A stretch of DNA of 64,000 nucleotides, from the NCBI RefSeq assembly GCF_029227915.1, contig NC_079886.1, positions 20,186,501-20,250,500 of the forward strand, in the 5' to 3' direction. The translations under genes and the position numbers were made by a program. The stretch is from Hydractinia symbiolongicarpus. Taxonomy: Eukaryota > Cnidaria > Hydrozoa > Anthoathecata > Hydractiniidae. Positions 17,493 to 28,869 of the stretch are shown in pieces. How positions within the stretch are numbered: the stretch's first letter is position 1; each line of letters begins with the position of its first letter. The notes under the pieces are model-generated. The model did no database searches. It was not told the origin of the DNA and saw only the letters and a program-made list of their open reading frames with translations.

Positions 17493-18990
17493 ATGTGGTC
17501 AGTAAATTCGTTAAAACCATACCTACACGTCCGTAGAAAGTCTACCACAGAAGGTATAGACGACCTAGCTTTAAGGCAAGTTTACTACCTCAACATAGCA
17601 AGTTTTATTGGCTTGACACAAGCAGATTTCATAAGGCGATTGCAAAACGATTACAAGCAGGACAAATGTTACCAGTATTTCTCTTGCAATTTTCTCCGAG
17701 AAGTTTCTTATCATCCAATTAGTTCTAGTTCTGATTAGTGTATTTTAAAATGTAAAGTGGTTCCTTCACACAGAGTTAAGTCTAAACCGCACAACGTTTT
17801 CGGCTGTAATTGTTAAAGACCACGACCAGCCAGGCGAAGATATTAAGTCAGCATATTGCTCGTGAGCAGCAGGACTATTTGGGACACGCAATCACGTTCT
17901 TGCCATGCTCTTTCGCATTAAACTTTCTGGGAGATTTAATTAAACTCAGCCAACTTCAACGAGTAAGCTATGTTATCGGAATGTTCCATCGGAGAGTAAA
18001 GTAAATACGGAGTTAAAGATCAGGGATATTTTTTTTGACAAAGCGCAGTACATGAAAGAAGCAAGAATAAAATAATAGAAAACAAAGTTAAATTCTAGAA
18101 ATTCTTACCCAGTTGGCCGTCAAATGTACCGAAATTTGAAAAAAAAATGAATCTAACCGAAAGAAACTTTACAACATAATTAAGGAGGACATAAAAGGCT
18201 CATGTTTATGGGAAATCATGGAAGGTAGAAGCCTATCAGCCGAAGCTGCTGAATGTCTAACGAGAAAGAAAATAACTTACAAAGAGGCGGCAAGTCACCG
18301 CAATGATGAACTCAACCTGTTAGGTCTTTTACAGTTAGCGCAATCATATTCCAGGGCAGAAGAAAATTTTATGAAACAGTTGTGTTTACAAATAAACAAA
18401 TAAATGCTATAAAACAAAAAATAAAAAAAACAAAGTGAAAGTGACATTTGGCACAATCACAGAGTTGGTCGTATAACAGCTTCTAAATTTCACAGGGTGT
18501 TTACAAGATCAAAAACTTTGCAAACGATAAAAGAAGCTGAGGAGTTACAAGTTGCATCACAATCTATTGTCAGTAAAATAATGGAATTCAAACCCAGGGT
18601 GTCAACGTTTTCAACTACGCATGGCTTATCTAAAGAGACTCGTGTTAAAAAATTATATAAAACTATATTCAAGCAAAAACATAAAAATATTTGATTTAGG
18701 CTTAGTAATATATGGTCGGCTTCCATATATAGCAGCTTCTCAAGATTTGAAGTAGAGTGTTAATGTTGTGGTGCAGGTTAGATTGAAGTGAAATGCCTGT
18801 ATTCAATTAGAAGAGAAGTACCAACTTGACTACGTACATGCTGTCACAAAGAAAAACACAGCTTATTGTTATCAAATACAAGGTCAACTTGGTGTCACAG
18901 ATCAAAGGTACTGCGATGTTTTTGTTTATACTACAGCTGGCTTTCATTCAGAAAGAATACAATTTAAAAACAACTATGGGAATCAATGAT
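17493..18990 (+). pseudogene. SWIM zinc finger plus YqaJ-like nuclease, broken copy 2
   Basis: 17,493-17,738 gives SLKPYLHVRRKSTTEG and LRQVYYLNIASFIGL, an N-terminal region; then VVPSHRVKSKPHNVFGC and a degraded SWIM finger (AAGLFGT-NHVLAMLFRIK, ~17,860-17,925; first and third Cys partly lost). 18,430-18,760 gives HNHRVGRITASKFHRVFTRS, MEFKPRVSTFSTTHGLSKE and, in another frame, LPYIAASQDLKVEC then EVKCLYSI. This is the YqaJ core order R-x-GR-x-T-AS..., P-Y-x-x-A-S-x-D, E-x-K-C-x-Y. The D, E and K positions of the nuclease are visible but frames and stops break it. The stretch after 18,860 (GQLGVTDQRYCDVFVYTTAGFH) matches copy 1. Confidence 0.6.
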
Positions 18991-19401
18991 ATGACATTTT
19001 AAATGGTTTTGGGAAAATATAGTTGCTGTCGAATTAATACATATACACATAATACGTATAACTTGTTCAACGAGAATGCGTAATTTTGCAACATCTTGTG
19101 TTTTTTGCACATCTATTGGCGACATTTGAGACTGGCCACGCTTTCCGGGAGGTACGTAAACATATAAAAAGTGCGCTGCAAATTCCTCGATAATGGTAAA
19201 ACCTCTATCTATTATATATACTATTATTGCTACTATTATCTATATACTATTATTGCTGTATGTGGCTCGACCATATCAAGATAACCAGAGTCAATGGTAA
19301 TCTTCTTGTCAAAAATACTACCATCATACGCGTTAGATACAAAAGATATTAAACCATTTCGCTAATACAAATTAGCACTTTTGCCATGTTGTGCACAGAA
19401 T

Positions 19402-19668
19402 AGAATGAAAATTACAAAGTATACGCACAATGATAAACTCGACCAGTTAAGTCTTAAAATTTAAATTCTAGAGGTTTTGCTCCTCTAAAGAATATGCTCA
19501 TATAAAAGAACACAATTCTTCCTTTTTGCAAGGAGATAATTGGCACCAAAATTGAACAAACAGACAGAGAGAGAGTAGGACAGGACTTCTGTAAACGGTA
19601 TAAGGGTTGCGACTCATATGCCTGAACCAAGGTACCCAAAATGTCTAGCTGAATCACCTAAAAAGAGG
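19402..19668 (-). repeat. Inverted copy of the 13,946-14,153 segment
   Basis: Reverse complement matches the 5' segment of retrotransposon copy C, with a ~57-bp extra stretch in the middle. The shared frame on each gives LDILGTLVQ, then PVLLSLSVC- or PTLSLSVC-like text, which I do not recognise. It may be a further copy of the USP element or of something inserted in it. Confidence 0.65.
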
Positions 19669-19839
19669 TATGCGAAAATCAAGTATATTTTTCTCTCTTT
19701 TGTCTATCTCTCCGTAATTTCTACCTGTTTTCTATCAACGTTTAAATTATGATCACAAATAGCTAAAGCAGTAGAAGCCAACATCTTATCTTTTTCGAAG
19801 AAAATACTCTTTGGCAGGTCTCTGATTTTAAGAGAATGA

Positions 19840-20830
19840 AATATTTTTAAGCCAACTGTGCAAATATTTGTTTCATCTTGTGCTTATCTTTTCCAATTTG
19901 CGGTTGACACAAGATCTTTATTAATACATCGTGCGCAGGACTGCCAGGCTTATTGCACTGATGTTTTTTGATCCTTCGCCAGTGTATGGAGCATGACCAC
20001 ATTTGGTGTAATGTACTCCGGGGAAGGTTTGCTTGTAGCACACATGGTGTATCACAGAGAGAAATCTCTTCACCATTTCCGCCTCGTTTACATTACAGTT
20101 GCATATGCTCCAGTATAGATGGTTATTTACAGTAGGCGCCCACTGACCTAACTGTTCGTAACCTGAAATATATGCTGAATTTTTATATAACTCTATGTTT
20201 TATTAGTAATACGTTTTTTTAAAAGATCCAAAGAACCAATTTTTTCAAGATACCTACGTACTGTTGGTTTATGTTCTTGTATTGCGGTCATGTTGCCATT
20301 AGTTTTTCGTATCATGCTATGGCGACCTTATGATTATCAAGAAGGTTATCCACAGTACGAATAAATCCTTCTTTCTCCATACCTAAGAATTTGTAAAAAA
20401 ATTGGAAACTTATTTCACATTTTCTACTATTAACCATAAGGAGGTGTAAGTGTATGCCTTGTTAATTTTTCACTTCCTTTACGTCCACTATTTTATTTGT
20501 ATCAATGTCCATTGCAAACACGGTACAATAAGTAGCGTTATGCCCTGGGCTATCACATTGGCCATCTATTGACAGATGTAGCTTGTTATGTTTCCGAATT
20601 TCCCGAATTAGTTGCAGTTGGTGAGAAGACCAAGCGTTTTAAATTTCTGGAAAAACGTAATATGAATATTGAGTATTCCACGTAGGAAATTAATAGTGCT
20701 AAGACTCTTTGCGTAAAAATTCAGAAGCTAATCATGTACCTCTTAATCATGCGAATCGTTTTAATTTGGGAAAAGGAATACCAGCCATCTCTCCAGCAGC
20801 CGCAACCATCAGATTACCAACACCTGTGAT
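19840..20830 (-). pseudogene. Decayed transposase-like gene (DGxCDSPGHxAxY family)
   Basis: On minus, 20,470-20,605 reads KLHLSIDGQCDSPGHNATYC followed by TVFAMDIDTNKIVDVKEV. At 20,318-20,390 it reads GMEKEGFIRTVDNLLDNHKV, and near 20,210-20,290 IQEHKPTVRRYLEKIGSLDL. This order (D-G-x-C-D-S-P-G-H-x-A-x-Y strand, then MEKEGF, then a TDxHxxIRKY-like helix) is a pattern I know from a large family of metazoan transposon proteins, often with an N-terminal THAP finger. I cannot name the superfamily. Many frame breaks; the region 21.7-22.5 kb (minus) may be its N-terminal part. Confidence 0.5.
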
Positions 20831-20898
20831 AAAAATGTGTTTGCAAAAATATGTACAACTTAGAAATAATCATGTGCTAAATTAAGTCAACAGACAAA

Positions 20899-20990
20899 GA
20901 GAATAGGCGTAACCAAATCGCAATGCAGATATAACTAGCCTTTTAAGACAGAGATGTTAATGAAAAAAGGAGGTTTTTCTCCAAAGAATA
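20899..20990 (+). repeat. 92-bp direct repeat, partner at 16,976-17,067
   Basis: See the left copy; same orientation, about 85 percent identical by eye. Confidence 0.7.
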
Positions 20991-21036
20991 AGAAGCCACT
21001 GGAAAACTTCTTCTATATACTGTATTCTCCCCTTTA

Positions 21037-21215
21037 CAGGGATGATTGAAAAGCTAATGGATTTCGGCTGTACTGAAACAAACACCTATGAATGTGGAAA
21101 CATAAGGAATGGTGAAATTCACTCATGTTTAGGATCTGGTGCGGGCCCTTGAGTAAGCATCCCCTGCCTCCTACAAGACATCAGCCACATTCATTGACAA
21201 CCATCTGGCAACTAC
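21037..21215 (+). repeat. Segment shared with 9,780-9,950
   Basis: Second copy of the piece upstream of the RT in retrotransposon copy B, with a ~12-bp insertion. No RT follows it here. The 480 bp after it hold no gene I recognise. Confidence 0.75.
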
Positions 21216-21689
21216 AATTCGTATTGTTGTTGCTTTTACCTACTGACACAGAGCCAAGGGCTTAGAAAGGTTGTGGCAAAGAATGAAAAGCAGCAAAACT
21301 GGAAACAAAAAAGCTTCCTGACCTTAGACATGAATGCTTGGTAGACTTGGAACCCAGTGGTTGCGAATTCCATCTCGTTTCACAGCCAGACAAACAAGTC
21401 TTGAAATACACCACTTTAGTTCATTGAAAAGATTTTTTATTAACTTGTGAAACGAGGTTCCCACATGCCATACATTATTTGAAAAGTTTTTCTAAATTCT
21501 CAAACACGAGGTACACGTTTTTATCAGTAGAACATTTTTTATTTGGGAACGTCAATTTGAACAGTTCGCTTTCTCTAGTCAGGGAGAAATCAGGATCCGA
21601 TCGTTAAATACGCTTCGTAGATGCCTCCAACCAATCATCATTGTAACTAGAGTTAAAAGTTACATCCAAGAATTTTCTGAATAGTAAAA

Positions 21690-22501
21690 TCCCATATGAG
21701 AAAGCTAGTAAGCTCACGTTGGCGACGAATTCTTTGTATGATGCGGTGTACTTGAACAAAGTGATTGATTGTGGATAATGGACTGAAAAGAAACAATTGT
21801 GACTTGAGTAAAATCCAAAAATAGGGTCATAGCAATTGTAACATACCTGCTTGCCATGTCCGACAATATCTGTGAAATGTCTGTTGTTTGTTTAGACAAC
21901 ACGATTTCCATTGTATTATCACTGCAAAAAAAGAAGAAAATTTTTATTTTAGGACTATGCCGTAGAAAAGAGAAGTGTCAACGTGACCTACTCGATATGT
22001 TCCACCGATGATTCTGACTCCATATGCATCCTTGAAGATTCGTCATTGGTTTCAGAATCTAAAACATACTAGTAGTTACACATTGTATCACAAAAAGAAA
22101 CATTCGACAAAAAAATAAAAATACACAAACTGCTGGAATCACAGCTTTCTATAGTATCGCTCACAGATGCCTCCGCACCATTTAAAGAGTTTGAGCATTT
22201 ATAGCATATCTTAGGACCGCAATCGACCTGTATCTTTAAATTTCGCGCTAAAAATGGAAAAAGAATAGCATAATCACTTTTAATCCAACATACAAGAAAT
22301 AATAAAAACAAGTCAAACCTTAGGTGTTTTATATGATTGTACGGCCACATCAGATGTAGAAACTCGTTCTGTTTGTGTTGATACAGTGCGAGTAAGTGGG
22401 TCTTCTTGATTTCTTTCAGACGGACAAGGTAGGCCATTGAGCAGATTCTTTTCCGCCTCTGCGACAGACTGTATGCGAGAATGCTTGATCGTAAAATTCA
22501 T
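21690..22501 (-). pseudogene. Possible N-terminal exons of the 19.8-20.8 kb transposase family
   Basis: Minus-strand pieces read HSRIQSVAEAEKNLLNG with a following VSTQTERVSTSDVAVQSYKT (22,313-22,501), then QVDCGPKICYKCSNSLNG, then DSETNDESSRMHMESES. The STQTE / VAVQ serine-threonine-rich segment resembles the linker after the N-terminal finger in the DGxCDSPGH family. Introns or decay separate the parts. A weak call based on order and orientation. Confidence 0.3.
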
Positions 22502-22509
22502 TTACAACT

Positions 22510-23111
22510 ACCTGGATTGGAGTTGAATATATGATAACGCAATTAAGGACTAGAATAATAGGAAATTATCCGAAGACGATTACGCTTTACGGCTCCTGGT
22601 CTTTCCACATTGGTAGGCACACGGAGGAAGTTACTATTCCGCAGCAATATAAATAGAACATTATGTAATAAGGGTTGCATTGATTGGTTGATGCTAGCAC
22701 CATAAATGGCACCTTGGCTGCGGTAAAGGCTGGAGACCCGAACGCGTACAGTCGGGCAACAACAGACTTTCTTGTTTTTTAAAAGGTAGCTTTTTGCTAT
22801 TGATGATCTTTAATTAATTTTTTTTAGTTAAATAAATCTAATCAGAAAGCTAGCTGAATTAGACACTTATTAGGGTTGAAAAACAGGTTGGCCCTGATTG
22901 ACAAAAGCTACTCGATGATATTAAGGTGCGAGTCCAGAAATCATCACTTTTCGTAAAGTAAAAAAGCGTAACTTTGATGAGCTATTTCTCAGTTGTTTTT
23001 CTTAGTCTGATAAAAAGTGACCCACCGCTGGTCTGCAAATTTTATGCTCTTTTCAATGGTTGCAAACATAATGGCTCCCACGTAGCTGTTCGGGCGTAAC
23101 AAGCCTTTGAT
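22510..23111. other. No gene recognised
   Basis: No ORF of interest, no obvious repeats. Confidence 0.4.
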
Positions 23112-23307
23112 CAAGACACGGTTTTCATAGAAAATCAGATGGGGCAGCACAATGGCATGTTACTAAAACGCGAATTTTGGCTTATAAGAACTGTATCAAT
23201 ATAACTCTCCAAGACACGGTTTTCATAGAAAATCAGATGGGGCAGCACAATGGCATGTTACTAAAACGCGAATTTTGGCTTATAAGAACTGTATCAATAT
23301 AACTCTC
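23112..23307 (+). repeat. Perfect 98-bp tandem duplication
   Basis: 23,112-23,209 and 23,210-23,307 are identical head-to-tail copies, beginning CAAGACACGGTTTTCATAG. It is either a very recent duplication or an assembly artefact. Confidence 0.95.
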
Positions 23308-23769
23308 AAAATCACGTTTCCCTTAACATCCAAGTGAGCTTTAGTTCAACGTAATGTCCTAAAAACCACCTCAAAAGTTTCTCTGACCTAAGGTTTTGTT
23401 TGGATAACATGGTTTATAGGCCAGATACTACATTAAGGAAGACATAGTTTGTAGCATTCATCCTATGGCTTATTACGAACAATAATTATATATACGTATC
23501 TAGTGCATGCATGTTGCCCCAAACCCTTTTCTTAACCATATTACAAAGTTTCAGCTAAAAACTGCTGAAGCTGGTCCGCAAGTTCAGAAAGCCGCGGTGT
23601 CTAATAATTGTAAATTGCCAGCCAATCAAAAGCTGAAAACAACAATGAAATCAAAAAAATATGGCAGCTGCATAATGTGTTTTCGCGGAGCCAATCAGAG
23701 CGGGAAAATTGAAGTTGTTTCAAAAAGATGTCTGTCCTGGACCCTCTGTCCTGTGGCTTTGCAAAATGT

Positions 23770-25430
23770 TTAGTTTATAAAATATACACTAATAACTTCA
23801 AACTCAGTAAAAATAAAGGTGAAAACTCTAAAGAATTTTCATCCCGCCTCTTGAAAAAACGTTACGAGGTTTACAATGAGTATTTTACTGATTGTTGTAT
23901 GAACTTCGAAGTATCTTATGATCAATTTATAAGTAGGAGTTTTAAAGGCATTAAAGACTACTTTCAAAAACTTTCAAAGAGACAATCGAAACTGAAGTAC
24001 GAATGCTTTGAGGTGGGGAAATTATCATATTTTTTTTTCTTTAAAAAATTGTTCTTTTTATTTCTTATAGCTCAGTTGTTGATCCTAAATATTTGTATCA
24101 CCTACTTAGACACCAGTTTTTTTTTTATAGGAAACCATTTTTTAAGGATTCTTTTAGGAAATTTAAGCAGGTTGAGAAAATTTCCAACATAAAGAAACTT
24201 TTTATACCTCCATGATACAACACAGGGGAGACCCTAGAATTTTGTATATCACCCAATTAGTCACCAGTCTACATAAGTAGTAGTAGTAGTATTTATTTCG
24301 TGTGAGATAACTGTATATTTTACATTAAATAAATACCTACGGGGAGACCATCAGATAGTATAAATACTAATGTAGGTGATGGCCACCTATATAAGATTAA
24401 ACGATTGCAATAAGCAGTATGAAACTATAAGAAACCTTAAGCTCAGAAAGGTTAAAATTTAGGAAACTTTAGTTGGGTAAGCAAATCTTCAACATAAAGA
24501 AACTTTTACATACACACTTCTTTTAATATCCATGATACAACAGAGTCCCTAATTTTAAAGCCCAATTTCAGCCTCAAATGTTTAAAAACGTGTATGTTGT
24601 GATAGTAAAAATTTATTTTATTTAAATTTCTTATAGCAATTTTCAGAAGAAAAATGGAAGGCGCTTGCAAGGGAGGAAAAACGTAAACATCAACTAACGA
24701 AGTGTGGCAGATGTAAAGAACTACCGCAATATAAAGACATATTGTTTCGACTTCCAGTTGATGAATACAATCTAAAGGGGCAAAAGGAAGCAAAAAAGGC
24801 TGGATTTATCACTGGCAAAGAAAATATATTGCGAGATATAACAAATCAAACAGTTCAAAATTTAAATAAACAATTTAAAAGCGAAATTGGCATTACCTTT
24901 ACAAGAGCTCTACGTACTATAAGTGTTGATAAGAATGATTTCAATGCCACACGAAAAATTGCAAACTCTGTAAAAAGGAAGATTGAAGACCAATGGAAAG
25001 AAACATCAGTGGAAAGGTAAATAATATATTATATTTATATCAAAAGCATTTATAGATTCAAAAATATTTACCCCCATTGTCATCCAGCACACCAATGGTC
25101 AATAAATACAAACAAGAAATGCACTTTCCTCTTCATCAAAACTTATTGCTGAGGTATTAGGTGTGACAGATGATGTAAAAGAATATGCAAGTCAAAACCC
25201 ACAGATTGTTCAAAGCAACAGTATTTAAAAGTGAAAGCCAAAATTGAAGTTAAGCTTCTCAATAAATTGATCAATTTAACAAAAACTTGACACAAATAGA
25301 AAAACATGTATTGCAAGATTCAAACACTCTTTCTGTGAAACCGGATGAAAATTCACCATTGAGTAGTGAATATAAACTAATTCTCCGCAAATTGAAATGT
25401 ATTCGTGCTCTTAGAACAGAATTTAATATT
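23770..25430 (+). CDS. Spliced hypothetical gene, at least two exons
   Basis: Exon with KEFSSRLLKKRYEVYNEYF, YDQFISRSFKGIKDYFQKLS and KLKYECFE ends at 24,012 before GTGGGG. An exon 24,637-25,016 (after TTATAG, before GTAAAT) continues in the same phase with QFSEEKWKALAREEKRKHQL, TKCGRCKELPQYKD and later QNLNKQFKSEIGITFTRALR. The joined protein has a lysine-rich helical part and a CX2C pair. I recall similar F-x-x-x-W-K-x-L ... H-x-L-x-x-C-x-x-C layouts in cnidarian proteins linked to mobile elements but cannot name a function. Further short frames at 25,140-25,430 (AEVLGVTDDVKEYASQN, SEYKLILRKLKCIRALRTEF) may be a last, damaged exon. The start is not found. Confidence 0.45.
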
Positions 25431-27967
25431 TAATAATATGGTAACAGGATATACAGGTACATTTATAAACTTGCTTCAAATTTCCACAGCTGAAATTTTG
25501 TAACCTTATTTGGAAAAACTTTTGCAAGAGAAATGTTCACAAATTTTACGATTTTGGAGCTTTTTTACAAATGACTATTGATATACAAAAGTTTAATCAG
25601 TAATAGTTGGGCCTTAGGTAGCTAAATAAATGTTGATGAAGAATGTTTGCCAAGAAAACTGAAGTATCAGGGGCATTACCTTCTGTGCCAACTGATTGTC
25701 CTTTTTAAAATTGAAATTTGTATTAGCGTGTATTAACTATATGAAATACCTAAATATAGCTATGTACCTAAATATAGATATAGCTAATATAGCTAAATAC
25801 CTAAATATAGCCATTTAAGCCATTTAATAGACCACTTTCCGTGTGACGTAGTTATTTCGATTTCATTTTGGGAACAATAGGCATGCGTGAGCTTTTGTGT
25901 AGGTAAAAAAGCAGGTCTCACGAAGGGAAAATGGCTATTAAGGAAAGATTAAAGATTTTTTGAGTAGCATAAAATAAATTATTACTTACAACAGAAACTG
26001 AAACTAGCTCAATTTAATATATTCAAGTAATTTTTCTTAACAACTTTTACTAATTTTAAGCAAATATTTTTTTTTAAATGGATTTCTGTGATTACTGTGG
26101 TTTGTTGTGTATATTTTCTACCTACAGAAATGTTTGCGCATGTGCAAAAATATCAATGTATGAGATGAATGTGTTCCTAAGGGAATTCAGCCGGTCTGGC
26201 CAGCATTAAAAGAAGCCTTTCCACACATAATGTGAGCATATACTATTCCAATTCGAAACCTGTTGCTGAGCCTGTTTGCAAACACGAAAGAATCTCTTGA
26301 TCTAAAACTGTGTAAGCCTTTTACTTTTCAACCTGTGCTACCCAAACAGAGTACATCTTATCTTCTAACAGAAAATGAATTTGAAGAAATCTGTTACTTT
26401 ACCTTATTTCACCTTCAGTTCTCATCCCTGTTTTTTAAAAAAGAATAGTGTTTTTTGTTTCAACATAAATATTCTAAACTTAGGCAAAAATGATCATGAT
26501 ATATTCATAGAAATGTAGCCTGGTGTAAGAATCACTCCTAAGGTGCTGTTTTTTAAGTAGACTAATTCAAGTGACAGACAAAAAACTAGAATTTATGGGA
26601 AAATGTCTTTAAATAAAATCTGAGGAGAGACATGTTATGTCAATAAAAGATGCAAGTTAATACTTTTTTTGTTAACGCAAACAAAATTTCAATGCAGGCA
26701 TAAGATCTTAGTTTGTTTATACCTTTTTGCCTAATTTCATCTCGGCTTTCCTATAGCCTATATTTTTACATTAAAAAAGGGTGTATAAACTTTTCGAAGA
26801 ACAGGCAATAAAGGAAAAAGCAAGATTATTTTTTTTCTATTTTCAATACTTGGACATGTCCATACAACATGACAGGGAACATTACAAAAATTCCAAATTT
26901 GATTTTTCAGCTGTACTCTTCTGTGCCCAATAAGTAGGTTTTTTTGTTGCTTTAGTTCATTTACTCCATGTGATCTTTCTTTTTTACTGACGGTATATAT
27001 GGAAATGTTTATAACTTGTCTATAGCTATGCTTTAAAAAATTAAGAGTATGACTATATGTTTGTTTATCCCTGTAACAATAAATTGGATGTAAGAAGAGA
27101 AAGGGGTAAAGCACTTTCTTTTCTATATTAAAAAAAATTAATTGACAATAATTTTAATATTTTAAAATACAAAGAAATGCAAATATCGTAACAAATATCT
27201 GTGTATGGTATACAGTATAAAATCAGAATAGTATAATAATAGTATAGAAATAGTCTATGCAATAGTTTTTGAATGATTGATACATAGTCAATAGTTTGTA
27301 CACGCAGTATACACTACTTTTACTATTGGTGTTACACATGAAAAAAAGGCCATTGTTTAGTATTATTTTGTGGTATCATCCTGCCATTCTCATCCCTTCC
27401 TCTTTTTATGTCAATTTAGAGTGATGTTATATCTATTTCTAATGTTAAAAAATAATTATTAAACGTTTATATACCTATTTAAAAAATGGCAGATTGTCCT
27501 ACTTTTTTAAAGTAATTTTACTTATTTTATTATAGATGGATGTAAAAATGTGTAAAAAAAATTACAAGGCTGGACCACCACACCAAGTTGAACGTTTACA
27601 TTCCAAAAGGGCCTCTGAACCAGTTATATTTTTTATTTTGTTTGATTTTTGTATTGTATACTTAGTGATTATATTTACGATGTAAAGTTATATATATATT
27701 TCAACATATTTAAAAAACTCTGAACAAAATTCCATCAAAGTTGTTTTATATTGCATCTTCCAAAGTAAGTTTGAAAAAATACCCTGTATCTCTAAGAAAT
27801 CTATACACATGCAATTTGCCACCCTTCAGAAAACGTATGGCTGTAACTTTTAATTTCAAAAAGCCATCCATACACATGGAAAAACCTTGCTTTTACGAAT
27901 TGGCTTTTTAGCACAAAATTCCGAATTATAAATAAATCCATATTCATTCAGGATAATATGTTAGTAG
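25431..27967. other. No gene recognised; AT-rich, small repeats
   Basis: Contains a short run of CTAAATATAG-type repeats (25,745-25,815) and A/T tracts. ORFs here (for example on minus at 26,758-27,114) are low-complexity with no domain. Nothing supported. Confidence 0.5.
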
Positions 27968-28495
27968 GCTCCATTTGTGTTGTTTGGTTGAATTTTAGCC
28001 TGAAAAGGGATTTTGAGTAGAAAAGATTCCGAATAAAGGGCGAGTCCGCGACAATTCTTCCTTTATGTGCTCTCAGTTTATGTTGTTTCGATGAATTTTG
28101 GTCTCTGAAAAGGGATTTTGAATAGAACAGAATCCGAATGAAAGGCGAGTCCGCGACAATTCTTCCTTCTCTGCGCTCAATTTATGTTGTTTGGTTGGAC
28201 TTTGGTCTGAAAAAGGATTTTGAGTAGAACAGATTCCGAATGAAAGGCGAGTCCGCGACAATTCTTCCTTATGTGCTCTCAGTTTATGTTGTTTCGATGA
28301 ATTTTGGTCTCTGAAAAAGGATTTTGAATAGAACAGATTCCGAATGAAAGGCGAGTCCGCGACAATTCTTCCTGATGTGCTCTCAGTTTATGTTGTTTCG
28401 ATGAATTTTGGTCTCTGAAAAGGGATTTTGAGTAGAAAAGGTTCCGAATGAAAGGCGAGTCCGCGACAATTCTTCCTTGTGTGCGCTCAGTTTAA
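27968..28495 (+). repeat. ~104-bp satellite, about five units
   Basis: Unit landmarks CTCAGTTTATGTTG recur at 28,072, 28,176, 28,278, 28,382 and (as CTCAGTTTAAG) 28,486, a period of 102-104 bp. A diverged unit comes first at ~27,968. Each has GCGAGTCCGCGACAATTCTTCC. The minus-strand RTRLSFG..STQNPF peptides are translations of the repeat. Confidence 0.9.
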
Positions 28496-28869
28496 GTTTC
28501 ACACTAGGCTCCTGGAGAGGAGGTTGATCACGCAAAACAAATGATAATTTTAGAGTGATATATTTTGTGGTTGTAAAGATACATAAATTGTTTCTTAAAA
28601 TTGGCTTCATACTTGTGATCTACGTTTTTCTTTCATTTTCGTCAATTCAGTCGTTCCGTTGTCGTTAACGTCGGTGTTATGTCCATTACCGTTCAAGGCT
28701 TTAAATAATGATGAATTAGAGATTCTTCAAATAATAATAGTATGTTGAAGATGTTGTCAAAGTTATAAGTGGTCCACTAAGAAACTATAAATAAAAAACT
28801 AAAAAACATAAAAACAAAGAACAGTAGCTGCAAACATATTATAAATATTCAAAATTCATCATGCGTATC

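Noticed and set aside
26758-27114. 118-codon minus ORF
   Set aside because: No family resemblance, biased composition, no splice or promoter context.
28073-28610. Minus-strand repetitive peptides (SRTRLSFG...)
   Set aside because: Translation of the ~104-bp satellite, not a repeat protein gene.
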